In this document: piece by piece, positions 44,666 through 53,681 of the stretch | Layout of the letters: each line of letters begins with the position of its first letter | Position numbering within the stretch: the stretch's first letter is position 1 | Position numbers and translations under genes: made by a program | Origin: Micromonospora sp. Llam0 | GTDB lineage: Bacteria > Actinomycetota > Actinomycetes > Mycobacteriales > Micromonosporaceae | Direction of reading: 5' to 3' | Length of the DNA stretch: 64,000 nucleotides | Assembly (NCBI RefSeq): GCF_003751085.1 | Contig: NZ_RJJY01000002.1 | Location: 186,001 to 250,000, forward strand | Notes under the pieces: generated by a model | What the model saw: the letters and a program-made list of their open reading frames with translations, nothing else | Databases searched by the model: none | Told to the model about the DNA's origin: nothing

Positions 44666-45328
44666 TCACGATGGACGCAGTACCGCCGGAGCAGAGATGG
44701 TGAATCGGGCCTCCACGACCGCATGCACCGTCTGCACCTGCGGGTCGAGATCGAGCTGCGGCGCGGAATCCGCCATCTCGGTCGCGCCGAACGCCCGGGT
44801 GGCACCGCGCAACATCACCGGCTGCGGCGCGGACATCCCGTGGTCGGCCAATTCCACCAGGCCGGTCACCTCCGCCCCCAGCGCGTCGGCGTAGTCACGC
44901 GCCCGGGTGATCGCCTCGGCGATCGCCGCCCGACGGGCCTGGCCCAGCTCGGGGCTGGTCGGCCGCAGCGACCACCACGGCCCGCTGACCTGGACCTGGT
45001 CCTGGCCGGCCAGCCGCATCATCAGCTCACCGAGCACGGTGAAGTCGACGACCGTGACGGTGGTGGTGACGCTGGCGTGGTAGGCGACGCCCCGTTCCCC
45101 GGAGCGTCGCCACTCGGGCCGCACCAGCAGCGCGCCGGACTCCCGGCGCTCGATCGCCGACCCGTACCCGTCGATCAGTGTGCGGACCGCCTCGCCCCGC
45201 TCGGCGAGCCGGGCGAGGGTGCCGGAGCGGTCCTTGCCCCGGGCGACGGCGGTCACCCCGAACCGGGCCAACTCGGGTGGGACCTCCCGGGTCACCTCAC
45301 CGCGCACCGCCACCACCGGAGCATCCAT
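44666..45328 (-). CDS. SIMPL domain (DUF541) protein
   Basis: This 220-residue protein has a SIMPL/DUF541 fold: VAVRGEVTREVPPELARF at the start, the YHASVTTTVTVVDF strand and the ARDYADALGAEVTGLVELAD helix-strand unit typical of the family. Many members are periplasmic or signalling related, but no signal peptide is present here, so it is likely cytoplasmic or on the membrane surface. Function is unknown. It begins nine bases after dapC on the same strand, so it is probably part of the fdxA-dapC unit. Confidence 0.85.
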   Translation of the reverse strand: MDAPVVAVRGEVTREVPPELARFGVTAVARGKDRSGTLARLAERGEAVRTLIDGYGSAIERRESGALLVRPEWRRSGERGVAYHASVTTTVTVVDFTVLGELMMRLAGQDQVQVSGPWWSLRPTSPELGQARRAAIAEAITRARDYADALGAEVTGLVELADHGMSAPQPVMLRGATRAFGATEMADSAPQLDLDPQVQTVHAVVEARFTISAPAVLRPS

Positions 45329-45337
45329 CCGGTCAGC

Positions 45338-46486
45338 CTAGTCGAGCCGGGCGACCGCCGCCGCCACCCGCTCGTCGGTGGCGGTCAATGCCACCCGCAC
45401 ATGGCGCTGCCCGCCCGGGCCGTAGAAGGCACCCGGCGCGACCAGGATGCCGCGGGCGGCGAACCAGTCGGCGGTCGACCAGCTGTCCTCGTCCCGACTG
45501 GCCCACAGGTAGAGACCGGCGGTCGAGTGGGAGATGGTGAAGCCGGCCGCGGTGAGCGCCCCCCGGAGCCGGTCCCGGCGGGCCGCGTACCGCCGGCGCT
45601 GGTCGGCCACATGCTGGTCGTCACAGAGCGCGGCGACCATCGCCGCCTGTACCGGAGCCGGCACGATCATGCCGGCGTGCTTGCGCACCGCGAGCAGGTC
45701 ACCGACCAGCCGCGGATCACCCGCGACGAACCCGGCCCGGTAGCCGGCCAGGTTGCTCCGCTTGGACAACGAGTGCACGGCGAGCAGGCCGGTCGGATCA
45801 CCGCCGCAGACGTCCTCGCTGAGCACCGAGACCGGCTGCGCCTCGAAGCCGAGGGCCTGGTAGCACTCGTCGCTGGCCACCACCGCCCCGCGTTCACGCG
45901 CCCAGTCGACGACCTTGCGCAGATGCCCGCTCGGCAGCACCTGGCCGGTCGGGTTGCCCGGGGAGTTCACCCAGACCAGCCGGACCCGGCTCGACGGCCC
46001 GAGCGCGGTCAGCGAGTCGGTCCGTACCACCTCGGCCCCGGCGAGCCGGGCACCGACCTCGTAGGTCGGGTAGCAGACGGACGGCACCACCACCACGTCA
46101 CCGGGACCGACCCCGAGCAGGGTGGGTAGCCAGGCGACCAGCTCTTTGGACCCGACCGTCGGGAGCACGCCGATCCGGTCGCCGACGGCGCCGCACTCCC
46201 GTACGCACCACTGCCGGATGGCCTCGCGCAGTCGCGGGGTGCCGGCCGTCAGCGGATAACCCGGGGTGTCCGTGGCGGCGGCCAGCGCCCGCTGGACCAC
46301 GGCCGGCACCGGGTCGACCGGCGTACCGACCGAGAGGTCCACGATGCCGTCGGGGTGCCGGGCGGCCCGCTCCTTGACCGGTGCCAGCCGGTCCCAGGGA
46401 AAGTCCGGCAGACCGGCGGCCGGTGACCCGCCGCCGGTCGGCGCGGGCCGTCCGGCGGCGGCTAGACCCGCCCGCGGCCCGGTCAG
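45338..46486 (-). CDS. dapC: Succinyldiaminopimelate aminotransferase, apparent CTG start
   Basis: This PLP enzyme of about 382 residues has the fold-type I signatures LSVGTPVDPVP, NSPGNPTGQ, DECYQ and HSLSKRSNLAGYR with the Schiff-base Lys, and RVALTAT near the end. It converts N-succinyl-2-amino-6-ketopimelate to succinyl-diaminopimelate, the step between DapD and DapE, both in this window. No ATG, GTG or TTG lies in frame between the fdxA stop and the conserved LPDFPWDRL. A CTG at 46486 overlaps the fdxA stop in a CTGA arrangement and has GGGGA six bases upstream, so I take it as the start. It follows fdxA, as Rv1178 follows fdxC. Confidence 0.88.
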   Translation of the reverse strand: MTGPRAGLAAAGRPAPTGGGSPAAGLPDFPWDRLAPVKERAARHPDGIVDLSVGTPVDPVPAVVQRALAAATDTPGYPLTAGTPRLREAIRQWCVRECGAVGDRIGVLPTVGSKELVAWLPTLLGVGPGDVVVVPSVCYPTYEVGARLAGAEVVRTDSLTALGPSSRVRLVWVNSPGNPTGQVLPSGHLRKVVDWARERGAVVASDECYQALGFEAQPVSVLSEDVCGGDPTGLLAVHSLSKRSNLAGYRAGFVAGDPRLVGDLLAVRKHAGMIVPAPVQAAMVAALCDDQHVADQRRRYAARRDRLRGALTAAGFTISHSTAGLYLWASRDEDSWSTADWFAARGILVAPGAFYGPGGQRHVRVALTATDERVAAAVARLD

Positions 46487-46809
46487 TGCGCGTCCCCGCG
46501 CGCCGGCTGGGCCGCGACGAACGGGGTGTCCTTCTCGATCTTGCCGACCTTGGAAGCACCGCCCGGCGAGCCGAGATCTTCGAAGAACTCGTAGTTCGCG
46601 GTGGTGTACTCCTTCCACTGCTCCGGCACGTCGTCCTCGTAGAAGATCGCCTCCACCGGGCAGACCGGCTCACAGGCACCGCAGTCGACGCACTCATCGG
46701 GGTGGATGTACAGCATCCGGTTGCCCTCGTAGATGCAGTCGACCGGGCATTCCTCGATGCACGCCTTGTCGAGCACATCGACGCACGGCTCGGCGATGAT
46801 GTAGGTCAC
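46483..46809 (-). CDS. fdxA: 7Fe ferredoxin
   Basis: This 108-residue ferredoxin has two cluster motifs: CVDVLDKACIEECPVDCIYEG, which provides Cys for the [3Fe-4S]/[4Fe-4S] pair, and CVDCGACEPVCPVEAIFYED. It is an electron carrier. The GTG at 46809 follows a GGAAGG site and gives the usual VTYIIAEPC start. The order fdxA-dapC is conserved with mycobacteria (fdxC-Rv1178). It is divergent from the GNAT gene. Confidence 0.96.
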   Translation of the reverse strand: MTYIIAEPCVDVLDKACIEECPVDCIYEGNRMLYIHPDECVDCGACEPVCPVEAIFYEDDVPEQWKEYTTANYEFFEDLGSPGGASKVGKIEKDTPFVAAQPARGDAH

Positions 46810-46889
46810 TGGCCTTCCTTCCCGCACGACATGCCGCGATCGCCCGCGGCACTGACGAGCCTAGTATCTCGCCGGGGAGGGGGTCGATC

Positions 46890-47957
46890 GTGCTCCGGCC
46901 ACAAGATGTGGGACACCGCGTGGTAGTCCGAAAAATTATAGGTGTTGGCGGAGATCGTCCGCTCTATACCGACCTACTCGGTCTGCTGGCCGAGCTGACC
47001 GAGACCGAACTCACGGTGCTGACCCGCGACGGGCCGCGCCGGGTCGCACTCGCCGACGTGCACCGCAGCAAGCTGGTGCCGCCGACCGCCAATCCGGCGG
47101 CTCGTCGGGCGGCGGACCGCGAATCCGCCGCCGTCACCGAGCTGGAACGGGCCGCGAGCCAGACCTGGGCGGCGCCGGTACAGCAGCGGCTCGGCGACTG
47201 GCTGCTGCGCGCCGCCGACGGCTGGACCGGCCGGGCGAACTCGGCGCTGCCGCTCGGCGACCCCGGCTGCCCACTGCCGGCGGCGGTGGACGCGGTCACC
47301 GCCTGGTACGCCGAGCGTGGCCTGCCGGCACAGGTCAACGTGCCGCTGCCGGCCGCCGCCGAGGTCGCCGGCGAACTCGCCCGCCGAGGATGGCGCAGCG
47401 GACCGTTGGTGCTGGTGCAGACCGTGCCGCTGGCCGACCTGCTGGCCCGTACCGCCGGCCAGGACGACGACGCGGCGGACGGTCCACCCGGCGACGCGGA
47501 CGATTCACCCGGCGACGCGCCGACAGTACGGCTGGACCCCGCGCCGTCGCAGGAGTGGCTCGCCCTGGTCGCGGCCCGCAAATCGGCCGGCGACCCGCTG
47601 CCGGCCGCCGCCCACCGGCTGCTCATCGACGCACCGCAGGTGCGCTTCGCCCACCTGTACGCCGACGGCGAGCTCGTCGCCATCGCCCGGGGCGCCGTCG
47701 ACGCCGACCACCGGTGGTGTCAGATCGCGCTGCTGGAGGTGCAGCCGACGGCCCGGCGGCAGGGGCACGCCACCCGGGTGCTGCGGGCCGTCGGCCGGTG
47801 GGCCGCCGACGAACTGGCCGCGCCGACCGCGTTCCTCCAGGTCGAGCAGCACAACCCGGCGACCGCCCTGTACGCCCGGCTCGGCTTCACCACCCACCAC
47901 GTCTATCTGCCGTGGCAGCCGGCGGTCAGCGGCGGACCACCCGACGGGGCTTGTTGA
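46890..47957 (+). CDS. GNAT family N-acetyltransferase with N-terminal SH3-like domain
   Basis: This 355-residue protein has an N-terminal domain (about 1-75) with a LTVLTRDGPRRVALADV beta unit, a middle linker domain and a GNAT fold at the C-terminus. The acetyl-CoA loop reads VQPTARRQGHATRVLRAV and the end LYARLGFTTHHVYLPW is typical. The substrate is unknown. It is divergent from fdxA and overlaps the 3' end of the convergent membrane protein gene by 32 bases. A GGGGAGGGGG lies six to eight bases before the GTG start. Confidence 0.9.
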   Translation: MLRPQDVGHRVVVRKIIGVGGDRPLYTDLLGLLAELTETELTVLTRDGPRRVALADVHRSKLVPPTANPAARRAADRESAAVTELERAASQTWAAPVQQRLGDWLLRAADGWTGRANSALPLGDPGCPLPAAVDAVTAWYAERGLPAQVNVPLPAAAEVAGELARRGWRSGPLVLVQTVPLADLLARTAGQDDDAADGPPGDADDSPGDAPTVRLDPAPSQEWLALVAARKSAGDPLPAAAHRLLIDAPQVRFAHLYADGELVAIARGAVDADHRWCQIALLEVQPTARRQGHATRVLRAVGRWAADELAAPTAFLQVEQHNPATALYARLGFTTHHVYLPWQPAVSGGPPDGAC

Positions 47958-48390
47958 GCTTGGTCTCGGCGTACCGTTCCAGCGACTTCGACCGGTGGTC
48001 CCAGCCCAGTGTGATCAGCACCAGATAGCCGAGCAGCACCCCACCGATGGAAAAGCCGCCGTACAGCCACACCTGGGAAAAGAACGCACCCGCCCCGGCC
48101 GAGAACGGATGGTCACCGTTGACGAACGGCCCGACGAAAACGGTCAGCACCAGCGCCGCCAGGATCGCCGCTGCGACGTCACCGCTCCACCGCTCCACCG
48201 GCCGGTCCCGCCCCCAGACAAAGGCCACCGAGCCGAGCACCACACCGATCACCACGAACATCGCCAACGAGAGCCGGTCCTGCATCTGCGGGTCGGCGTC
48301 GAACCAGAAGCGGACCACCAGCCGGGCCACCACATTGGCCGCGAACAGCACCCCGGCGAGTACGCCGACCGGCAGCCAGCGCTGCCTCAT
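47926..48390 (-). CDS. Hypothetical four-helix membrane protein
   Basis: This 154-residue protein has about four transmembrane helices (starting LPVGVLAGVLFAANVVARL) and a basic C-terminus (KSLERYAETKLNKPRR). A GGGAGG five bases before the ATG at 48390 sets the start; upstream extension is in a stretch without codon bias. No family is recognised. It overlaps the convergent GNAT gene by 32 bases and lies downstream of the mshB unit, separated by about 110 bases. Confidence 0.75.
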   Translation of the reverse strand: MRQRWLPVGVLAGVLFAANVVARLVVRFWFDADPQMQDRLSLAMFVVIGVVLGSVAFVWGRDRPVERWSGDVAAAILAALVLTVFVGPFVNGDHPFSAGAGAFFSQVWLYGGFSIGGVLLGYLVLITLGWDHRSKSLERYAETKLNKPRRVVRR

Positions 48391-48503
48391 TTTTACCTCC
48401 CGCACCCAGACCCGCACCGCGTCCACAGCACGCCGGACCGCACAGGTGTCCTCCGGACCACAATTTTCGTACCGAAGATTGTAGGAGCCGGCACCCGGCC
48501 GCG

Positions 48504-48977
48504 TCAGCCTCCGTCGCTGCGGCGGGCCGGTTGGGCCAGGATCATCCGGAACGCGAGTACGGCGAAGGCGATCGCTCCGGTGAAGATCACCGCGAAGCCC
48601 ACCCAGTTGTCGCCGGCCAGCAGAATGTCCCCCTCGGTGGTGCCGCCAGCGGCCAGCACCATCACCGCGAACCAGGCCGCCGCCGGCAACGTCATCGCCC
48701 ACCGGGCGCCCACCGCGCGGATCGCGAACCAGCTCACCAGCACGTTGCCGGCGATCGCCAGCAGCACCGACACTCCGACCAGGTGCCCGCCGACCCGTAC
48801 CGTGGCCAGCAGCAGCTCCAGAACCGCGGACAGCACCGCCGCGACCACCGCGACCACCCCGCCGACCGTCCGCATCCCCAGATCCACCAGCTCACGCAGG
48901 CGGGCGGGGGCCGGAGCCGACGCTACCGGCGGCGGCTCCACCGCCGACACCTGGCCGGAGACACCGGGCGAGGTCAC
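48504..48977 (-). CDS. Conserved membrane protein next to mshB
   Basis: This 157-residue protein has a Pro/Ala-rich N-terminus and about four transmembrane segments ([17 protein letters not shown] and later). Its GTG overlaps the mshB stop by four bases, so the two are translated together. Mycobacterial mshB is likewise followed by a conserved membrane protein (Rv1171). A role in mycothiol metabolism is possible only by position. Confidence 0.82.
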   Translation of the reverse strand: MTSPGVSGQVSAVEPPPVASAPAPARLRELVDLGMRTVGGVVAVVAAVLSAVLELLLATVRVGGHLVGVSVLLAIAGNVLVSWFAIRAVGARWAMTLPAAAWFAVMVLAAGGTTEGDILLAGDNWVGFAVIFTGAIAFAVLAFRMILAQPARRSDGG

Positions 48978-49867
48978 GGCAGCGGCACCTCGGCGGCCGG
49001 CAGCCCGGCGAACAGGTCGGTCTCCCAGCCGTACGGGCCGTCGCCCGGACCCGGCCGGCCGGCGCCGAGCACGAAGTACTCGTAGCCCATGAACTCGCCG
49101 CCGACGTTGCCGGCCAGCGCGTACAGCCAGGAATCGTCCGGGATCTGGCTGGCGTGCGCCCGCATGGCGGCCTGCTTCGCCTGGTAGTGGGCGGTGCCGT
49201 CGATCCGCGCCGCGATCTGCGGATCGGGGGTGCCGAACGGCAGGTCGTCGACGTGTTCGACGCCAGCGAACGGGTTGTTCGACGCGCCCCGGAACGCGTC
49301 GATGCCGGCGGCGAGCACGCTCTTCGGCATCGCGGTGAAGTAGATCTTGTCAGGGGCGACGCCCTCGGCGGCGGCCAGCTCGGCGGCGCGCATCGTCACC
49401 CGGTGGGCCTGGATATGGTCGGGGTGGCCGTAGAAGCCGTTGTCGTCGTAGGTGACCACCACCTGCGGCCGGGTCTCCCGCAGCACCTCGAGCAGCAGAC
49501 CGGCGGCCTCGTCCAGGTCGGCCTGCCAGAACGCCCGTGGGTGCTCGTTGGTCGGCAGGCCCATCATCCCCGAGTCCCGGTACCGGCCGGCACCGCCGAG
49601 GAACCGGTGGTCGGTCACCCCGAGCGCCGCGCAGGCGGCGTCGAGCTCGGCGATCCGGTACCCGCCGAGCTGGTCGGCCTGATCGGGGGCCAGCCCGGCC
49701 AGGCGCGGCAGGTGGATCTCGCCTTCCTCGCCGAGGGTGCAGGTGACCAGGGTGACCTGCGCTCCGGCGGCGGCGTACCGGGCCATCAGGGCGCCGGTGC
49801 CGATCGTTTCGTCGTCCGGATGGGCATGAACCAGGAGAAGCCGTCGCGCGGCGGCGGGGTCGGTCAC
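48974..49867 (-). CDS. mshB: N-acetyl-GlcN-inositol deacetylase of mycothiol synthesis
   Basis: This 297-residue zinc deacetylase has the AHPDDE motif ([11 protein letters not shown]) and the [12 protein letters not shown] segment with the third metal ligand, typical of the LmbE/PIG-L family and of MshB. It removes acetate from GlcNAc-inositol, the second committed step of mycothiol synthesis. With mrx1 in the same window it shows that the organism uses mycothiol. The GTG giving [14 protein letters not shown] is chosen; an earlier start would add nine residues. It is divergent from the S9-like gene and coupled to the downstream membrane protein gene. Confidence 0.95.
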   Translation of the reverse strand: MTDPAAARRLLLVHAHPDDETIGTGALMARYAAAGAQVTLVTCTLGEEGEIHLPRLAGLAPDQADQLGGYRIAELDAACAALGVTDHRFLGGAGRYRDSGMMGLPTNEHPRAFWQADLDEAAGLLLEVLRETRPQVVVTYDDNGFYGHPDHIQAHRVTMRAAELAAAEGVAPDKIYFTAMPKSVLAAGIDAFRGASNNPFAGVEHVDDLPFGTPDPQIAARIDGTAHYQAKQAAMRAHASQIPDDSWLYALAGNVGGEFMGYEYFVLGAGRPGPGDGPYGWETDLFAGLPAAEVPLP

Positions 49868-49945
49868 TCCGGCAACTTTACGCCGGATGGGCACCGGAGT
49901 GGATTACCGGTCTCATCGCTGATCAGCCGGTTCTACGATCCGAGA

Positions 49946-52084
49946 GTGGAATCTCCGGAACCTGCCGCCCGTACCCGTGTACCCGTCCGGGGCGCCCCGC
50001 ACGCGGTGACCGTGGGCGCCGACGGCGCCCGCGTGGTGTTCCTGCGCTCCACCGGCCCGCACGACCCGGCCGCTGGTCTCTGGTCGTTCGAGGTCGACAG
50101 CGGCGAGCACCGCCGGATCGCCGACCCGACGGTCCTGCTCGGCGCCGCTAGCACCGCCGGCACCGGGGACACCGCCGGTGCGGGGATCACCCGGTATGCC
50201 ACCGACCCGGCCGCCCGGGTCGCCGTGTTCGTCCTGGCCGGCAGACTGTTCCGGGCCGACCTGGTGACCGGCGACGTGATCGAGGTACCGGTGGTCGGCT
50301 CGGTCACCGACGCCCGGCCGGACCCGACCGGCAGCCGGATCGCGTACGTGTCGGACAGCGACGCGGACCCGGTCGGGCCGGCCGGCGCGACCGGCCGGGA
50401 CCGATCCGGCAAGCTGCGGGTCGTCCACCCGGACGGCCACGACGTGCTGCTCGCCGGTGAGGACGGCGACATCACCTGGGCGCTGCCCGACCCGGCGGCG
50501 GCCGACTTCGGCCGGGACCGTGGCTACTGGTGGTCACCGGACGGCCAGAGCATCCTCGCCGCCCGGGCCGACCGTTCCCGGCTGCCCCGCTGGCAGTACG
50601 CCGACCCGGCGCAGCCGCAGCGGCCGGCCCGCAGCCGGCCGTACCCGGTGTGCGGTGGCCCCAACGCCGAGGTGACCCTGCACCTGCTCGACCTCGACGG
50701 CGGCTGGGTCGACGTGCACTGGGACCGGGAGACCTACCCGTACCTGGTGTCGGTCGACTGGTCCGACGGCAGCCCGCTGATCACCGTGCTGCGCCGGTTG
50801 CAGCAGCACGGTCTGGTGCTGTCCATCGACCCGCGCACCGGGGAGACCCAGGTGCACGCCGAGCTCGCCGACCCCCGGTGGGTGGAGCCGATCCCCGGCA
50901 CCCCCTGCCACCTGTCCGACGGCCGGGTGCTGGTCGGCGGGGAGCTCGCCCACGACGGGTACGACGCCCGCTGCCTGTTCGCCGACGGCACCCTGCTCAC
51001 CCCGGCGGCGCTGTACGTACGCCGGGTGGTCGGCCGGCTGCCTGGCCGGCACACCAGCCCGGACCTGCTGATCGAGGCGAGTGACGGGGAACCCAGCGAA
51101 CAGCACCTCTACCGGGTCCGCACCGCGGCCTCCTCGGGTGGTCTGGACGCGGTCCGGCTCACCAGCAGCCCCGGCTGGCACGTCGCCGCGGTCGGCGGTG
51201 CCGTACTGGCCGTCGGCTCGGCCACCCTGGACCAGCCCGGGGTGCGCTGGACGATCTGTCGGGACGACACCGAACTCGGCGTGCTGCGGAGCCTGGCGGC
51301 CACCCCGGCGGTGACGCCCCGGCCCACGCTGCAACGGGTCACCGACCGCCGGCTGCCGTCCGGTGTGCTGTACCCGCAGTCGCATGTCGCCGGCCGGCGG
51401 CTGCCGGTGCTGCTGGAGGTGCACGGCGGCCCGGGCCACCAGCAGGTCCGTGCCGAACGGGCGGGTTGGCTGGCCCGGCAGTGGTGGGCCGACGCCGGCT
51501 TCGCCGTGGTGACCGTCGACAACCGGGGTACGCCGGGTGTCGCGCCGAGTTTCGAGAAGGTGGTGCACCGGCGGCTGGCCGACGTGCTGCTCGCCGACCA
51601 GGTGGACGCGCTGACCGCGATCGCGGAGAAACATCCCGACCTCGACCTGGACCGGGTGGCGGTGCGGGGCACCGGGTTCGGCGGCTGGCTGGCCGGGCTG
51701 GCCGCGCTGCGCCGCCCGGACGTGTTCCGGGCCGCCGTGGCGCGTGACCCGGTCACCGACTGGGCGTTGCTGCGCAGCGGGTACGCCGAGCGGTTCCTCG
51801 GCCTGCCCGAGGAGGGCGGCGAGATCTACCCGCACCACAGCCTGGTGGAGGTCGCCGCCGAACCGGTGACCGGCAGCGACGAGCTCCGCCCACTGCTGCT
51901 GGTGCACGGGCTGGCCGACGGCGCCGTACCGGTGGCGCACACCCTGCGGTTGTCCGCCGCGCTGCTGGCCGCCGGCCGACCGCACGCGGTGCTGCCGTTG
52001 GCCGCCGGCACCGACCCGGACGCGGCCACCGTGCTGCGCGCCGAACTCGGGTTCATCCGGCAGGCGTTGGGACCGCTCGGCTGA
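49946..52084 (+). CDS. S9-like peptidase fold protein, catalytic Ser and His missing
   Basis: This 712-residue protein has the beta-propeller and alpha/beta-hydrolase layout of dipeptidyl-peptidase IV-type S9 enzymes, including LEVHGGPGHQ and the LLVHGLADGAVPVAHTL region. The nucleophile elbow, normally GxSxGG, reads GTGFGG with Gly577 (codon GGG) at the Ser position. The segment that should hold the His reads AAGTDPDA. Two of three triad residues are therefore absent and it is unlikely to be a serine peptidase. It may be a binding or regulatory pseudoenzyme. GTG start without a clear ribosome-binding site; divergent from mshB. The frame is intact with normal codon use. Confidence 0.88.
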   Translation: MESPEPAARTRVPVRGAPHAVTVGADGARVVFLRSTGPHDPAAGLWSFEVDSGEHRRIADPTVLLGAASTAGTGDTAGAGITRYATDPAARVAVFVLAGRLFRADLVTGDVIEVPVVGSVTDARPDPTGSRIAYVSDSDADPVGPAGATGRDRSGKLRVVHPDGHDVLLAGEDGDITWALPDPAAADFGRDRGYWWSPDGQSILAARADRSRLPRWQYADPAQPQRPARSRPYPVCGGPNAEVTLHLLDLDGGWVDVHWDRETYPYLVSVDWSDGSPLITVLRRLQQHGLVLSIDPRTGETQVHAELADPRWVEPIPGTPCHLSDGRVLVGGELAHDGYDARCLFADGTLLTPAALYVRRVVGRLPGRHTSPDLLIEASDGEPSEQHLYRVRTAASSGGLDAVRLTSSPGWHVAAVGGAVLAVGSATLDQPGVRWTICRDDTELGVLRSLAATPAVTPRPTLQRVTDRRLPSGVLYPQSHVAGRRLPVLLEVHGGPGHQQVRAERAGWLARQWWADAGFAVVTVDNRGTPGVAPSFEKVVHRRLADVLLADQVDALTAIAEKHPDLDLDRVAVRGTGFGGWLAGLAALRRPDVFRAAVARDPVTDWALLRSGYAERFLGLPEEGGEIYPHHSLVEVAAEPVTGSDELRPLLLVHGLADGAVPVAHTLRLSAALLAAGRPHAVLPLAAGTDPDAATVLRAELGFIRQALGPLG

Positions 52085-52215
52085 GCGGTCGCCAGGGGCA
52101 TCGGAGACGCTCGGCTGAGCGGCCGCCAGGGGCATCGGAGACGCTCGGCTGAGCGGCCGCCAGGGGCATCGGAGACGCTCGGCTGAGCGGCCGCCAGGGG
52201 CATCGGGATCGCTCG
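52078..52215. repeat. 34-bp tandem repeat, four copies
   Basis: A unit beginning CGGCTGAGCGG and continuing CCGCCAGGGGCATCGG repeats at exact 34-base intervals (starts at 52078, 52112, 52146 and 52180), overlapping the S9-like stop codon. Copies are nearly identical; the last diverges at its end. The unit contains GCTCGGCTGAGC, which can fold into a small hairpin. 34 is not a multiple of three, so the array is non-coding beyond the stop. Confidence 0.9.
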
Positions 52216-52244
52216 GCCGAGCCGATGTCGCATAAGGTCACAGG

Positions 52245-53681
52245 GTGACCCAGTTCGAGGTGGCGACGGCCGCCGTACAGGCGGCACTCGACGCCGGCGC
52301 CCGGTACGCCGACGCGCGGGTGATGCACCGCCGTTACGAGTCGATGACCGCGCGCAACGGCGAGATCGAGGCGCTGGTCCAGCACAGCGACGCCGGTCTC
52401 GGCGTCCGCGCACTTGTCGGTTCCAGTTGGGGCTTCTACGCCGTACCGGATCCGTCGCCGGCGGCGGCGCGGGCCGCCGGTGGTCGGGCGGCGAAGATCG
52501 CCGCGGCCAGCGCCCAGGTGCCCGGGCCGCCGATCGACCTGGTGCCGGCCGGGGCCGGCACCGCGAGCTGGTCCAGCCCGTGCCGGGTCGACCCGTTGTC
52601 GGTGCCGCTGCCGGACAAGGGCGATCTGCTGGTGTCGGCGACCCGCACGATGCTCGACCACGGTGCCGACCTGGCCGAAGGGCTGTACCACATCTGGGAC
52701 ACCGAGAAGTGGTTCGTCTCCAGCGAGGGGCACCGGATCGACCAGCGGATCCGCGAGTGCGGGGCGGGGCTGTCGGCGACGGTGATCGGTGACGGGGAGA
52801 CCCAGCGCCGCTCCTATCCGAGCCACCGCGGCCAGTACGGCACCAGCGGCTGGGAACTGGTCGACAGCCTGGACCTGCCGGCGCACGCCGCCCGGATCGC
52901 CGAGGAGGCACGGGCGCTGCTCACCGCGCCGGCCTGCCCGGCCGGGGAGACCACGCTGATCCTCGGCGGGGAGCAGATGGCGTTGCAGATCCACGAGTCG
53001 GTCGGGCACGCCATCGAACTGGACCGGATCCTCGGCTGGGAGGCCGCCTTCGCCGGCACGTCCTGGTTGGACCTGGCCCAGCTGGGCAGCCTGCGGTACG
53101 GATCCGAGCTGATGAACGTGACGATCGACCCGACCATCCCGGGCGCGCTGGGCAGTTTCGGGTTCGACGACGAGGGCAGCCCGGCGGTCAAGCGGGACGC
53201 GGTCCGGCAGGGCCGGTGGGTCGGCGTACTGGCCGGTCGGGACTCGGCGGCCGTCGCCGGCCTGGACCACGGCGGCAGCGTACGGGCGGACGGCTGGTCG
53301 CGGCTGCCGATGGTCCGGATGACCAACGTCGGTCTGGAGCCGGGGCCGCACACGTTGGACGAGATGATCGCGGCGACCGACCACGGGGTGCTGATGGACA
53401 TCAACCGGTCCTGGTCGATCGACGACAGGCGGCTCAACTTCCAGTTCGGGTGTGAGATCGGCTGGGAGATCCGCAACGGCAAGTTGGGGCGGATGCTGCG
53501 CAACCCGACGTACACCGGGATCGGCCCGGTGTTCTGGCAGTCGATGGACATGCTGTCGTCGGAGAGCGTCGCCTGGGGGACGCCGAACTGCGGCAAGGGC
53601 CAGCCCGGCCAGGTCGGGCACACCGGGCATCCGGCGGCGCCGGCCCGGTTCACCAACGTCCGGGTGGGGGTACGCGGGTGA
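52245..53681 (+). CDS. tldD: TldD-type metallopeptidase subunit
   Basis: This 478-residue protein has the TldD signature with the zinc motif HESVGHAIE near residue 250 and FNVRVGVRG-like end. TldD/TldE form a heterodimeric protease that threads small unfolded peptides; in E. coli it processes microcin B17 and degrades CcdA. It overlaps tldE by four bases (GTGA). The GTG start follows the tandem-repeat spacer. The pair could process a modified peptide, since an RRE/E1-type RiPP protein exists elsewhere in this window, but no link is shown. Confidence 0.94.
   Translation: MTQFEVATAAVQAALDAGARYADARVMHRRYESMTARNGEIEALVQHSDAGLGVRALVGSSWGFYAVPDPSPAAARAAGGRAAKIAAASAQVPGPPIDLVPAGAGTASWSSPCRVDPLSVPLPDKGDLLVSATRTMLDHGADLAEGLYHIWDTEKWFVSSEGHRIDQRIRECGAGLSATVIGDGETQRRSYPSHRGQYGTSGWELVDSLDLPAHAARIAEEARALLTAPACPAGETTLILGGEQMALQIHESVGHAIELDRILGWEAAFAGTSWLDLAQLGSLRYGSELMNVTIDPTIPGALGSFGFDDEGSPAVKRDAVRQGRWVGVLAGRDSAAVAGLDHGGSVRADGWSRLPMVRMTNVGLEPGPHTLDEMIAATDHGVLMDINRSWSIDDRRLNFQFGCEIGWEIRNGKLGRMLRNPTYTGIGPVFWQSMDMLSSESVAWGTPNCGKGQPGQVGHTGHPAAPARFTNVRVGVRG

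Noticed and set aside
52078..52215. 34-bp repeats as a CRISPR array
   Set aside because: Units abut without unique spacers and no cas gene is nearby.
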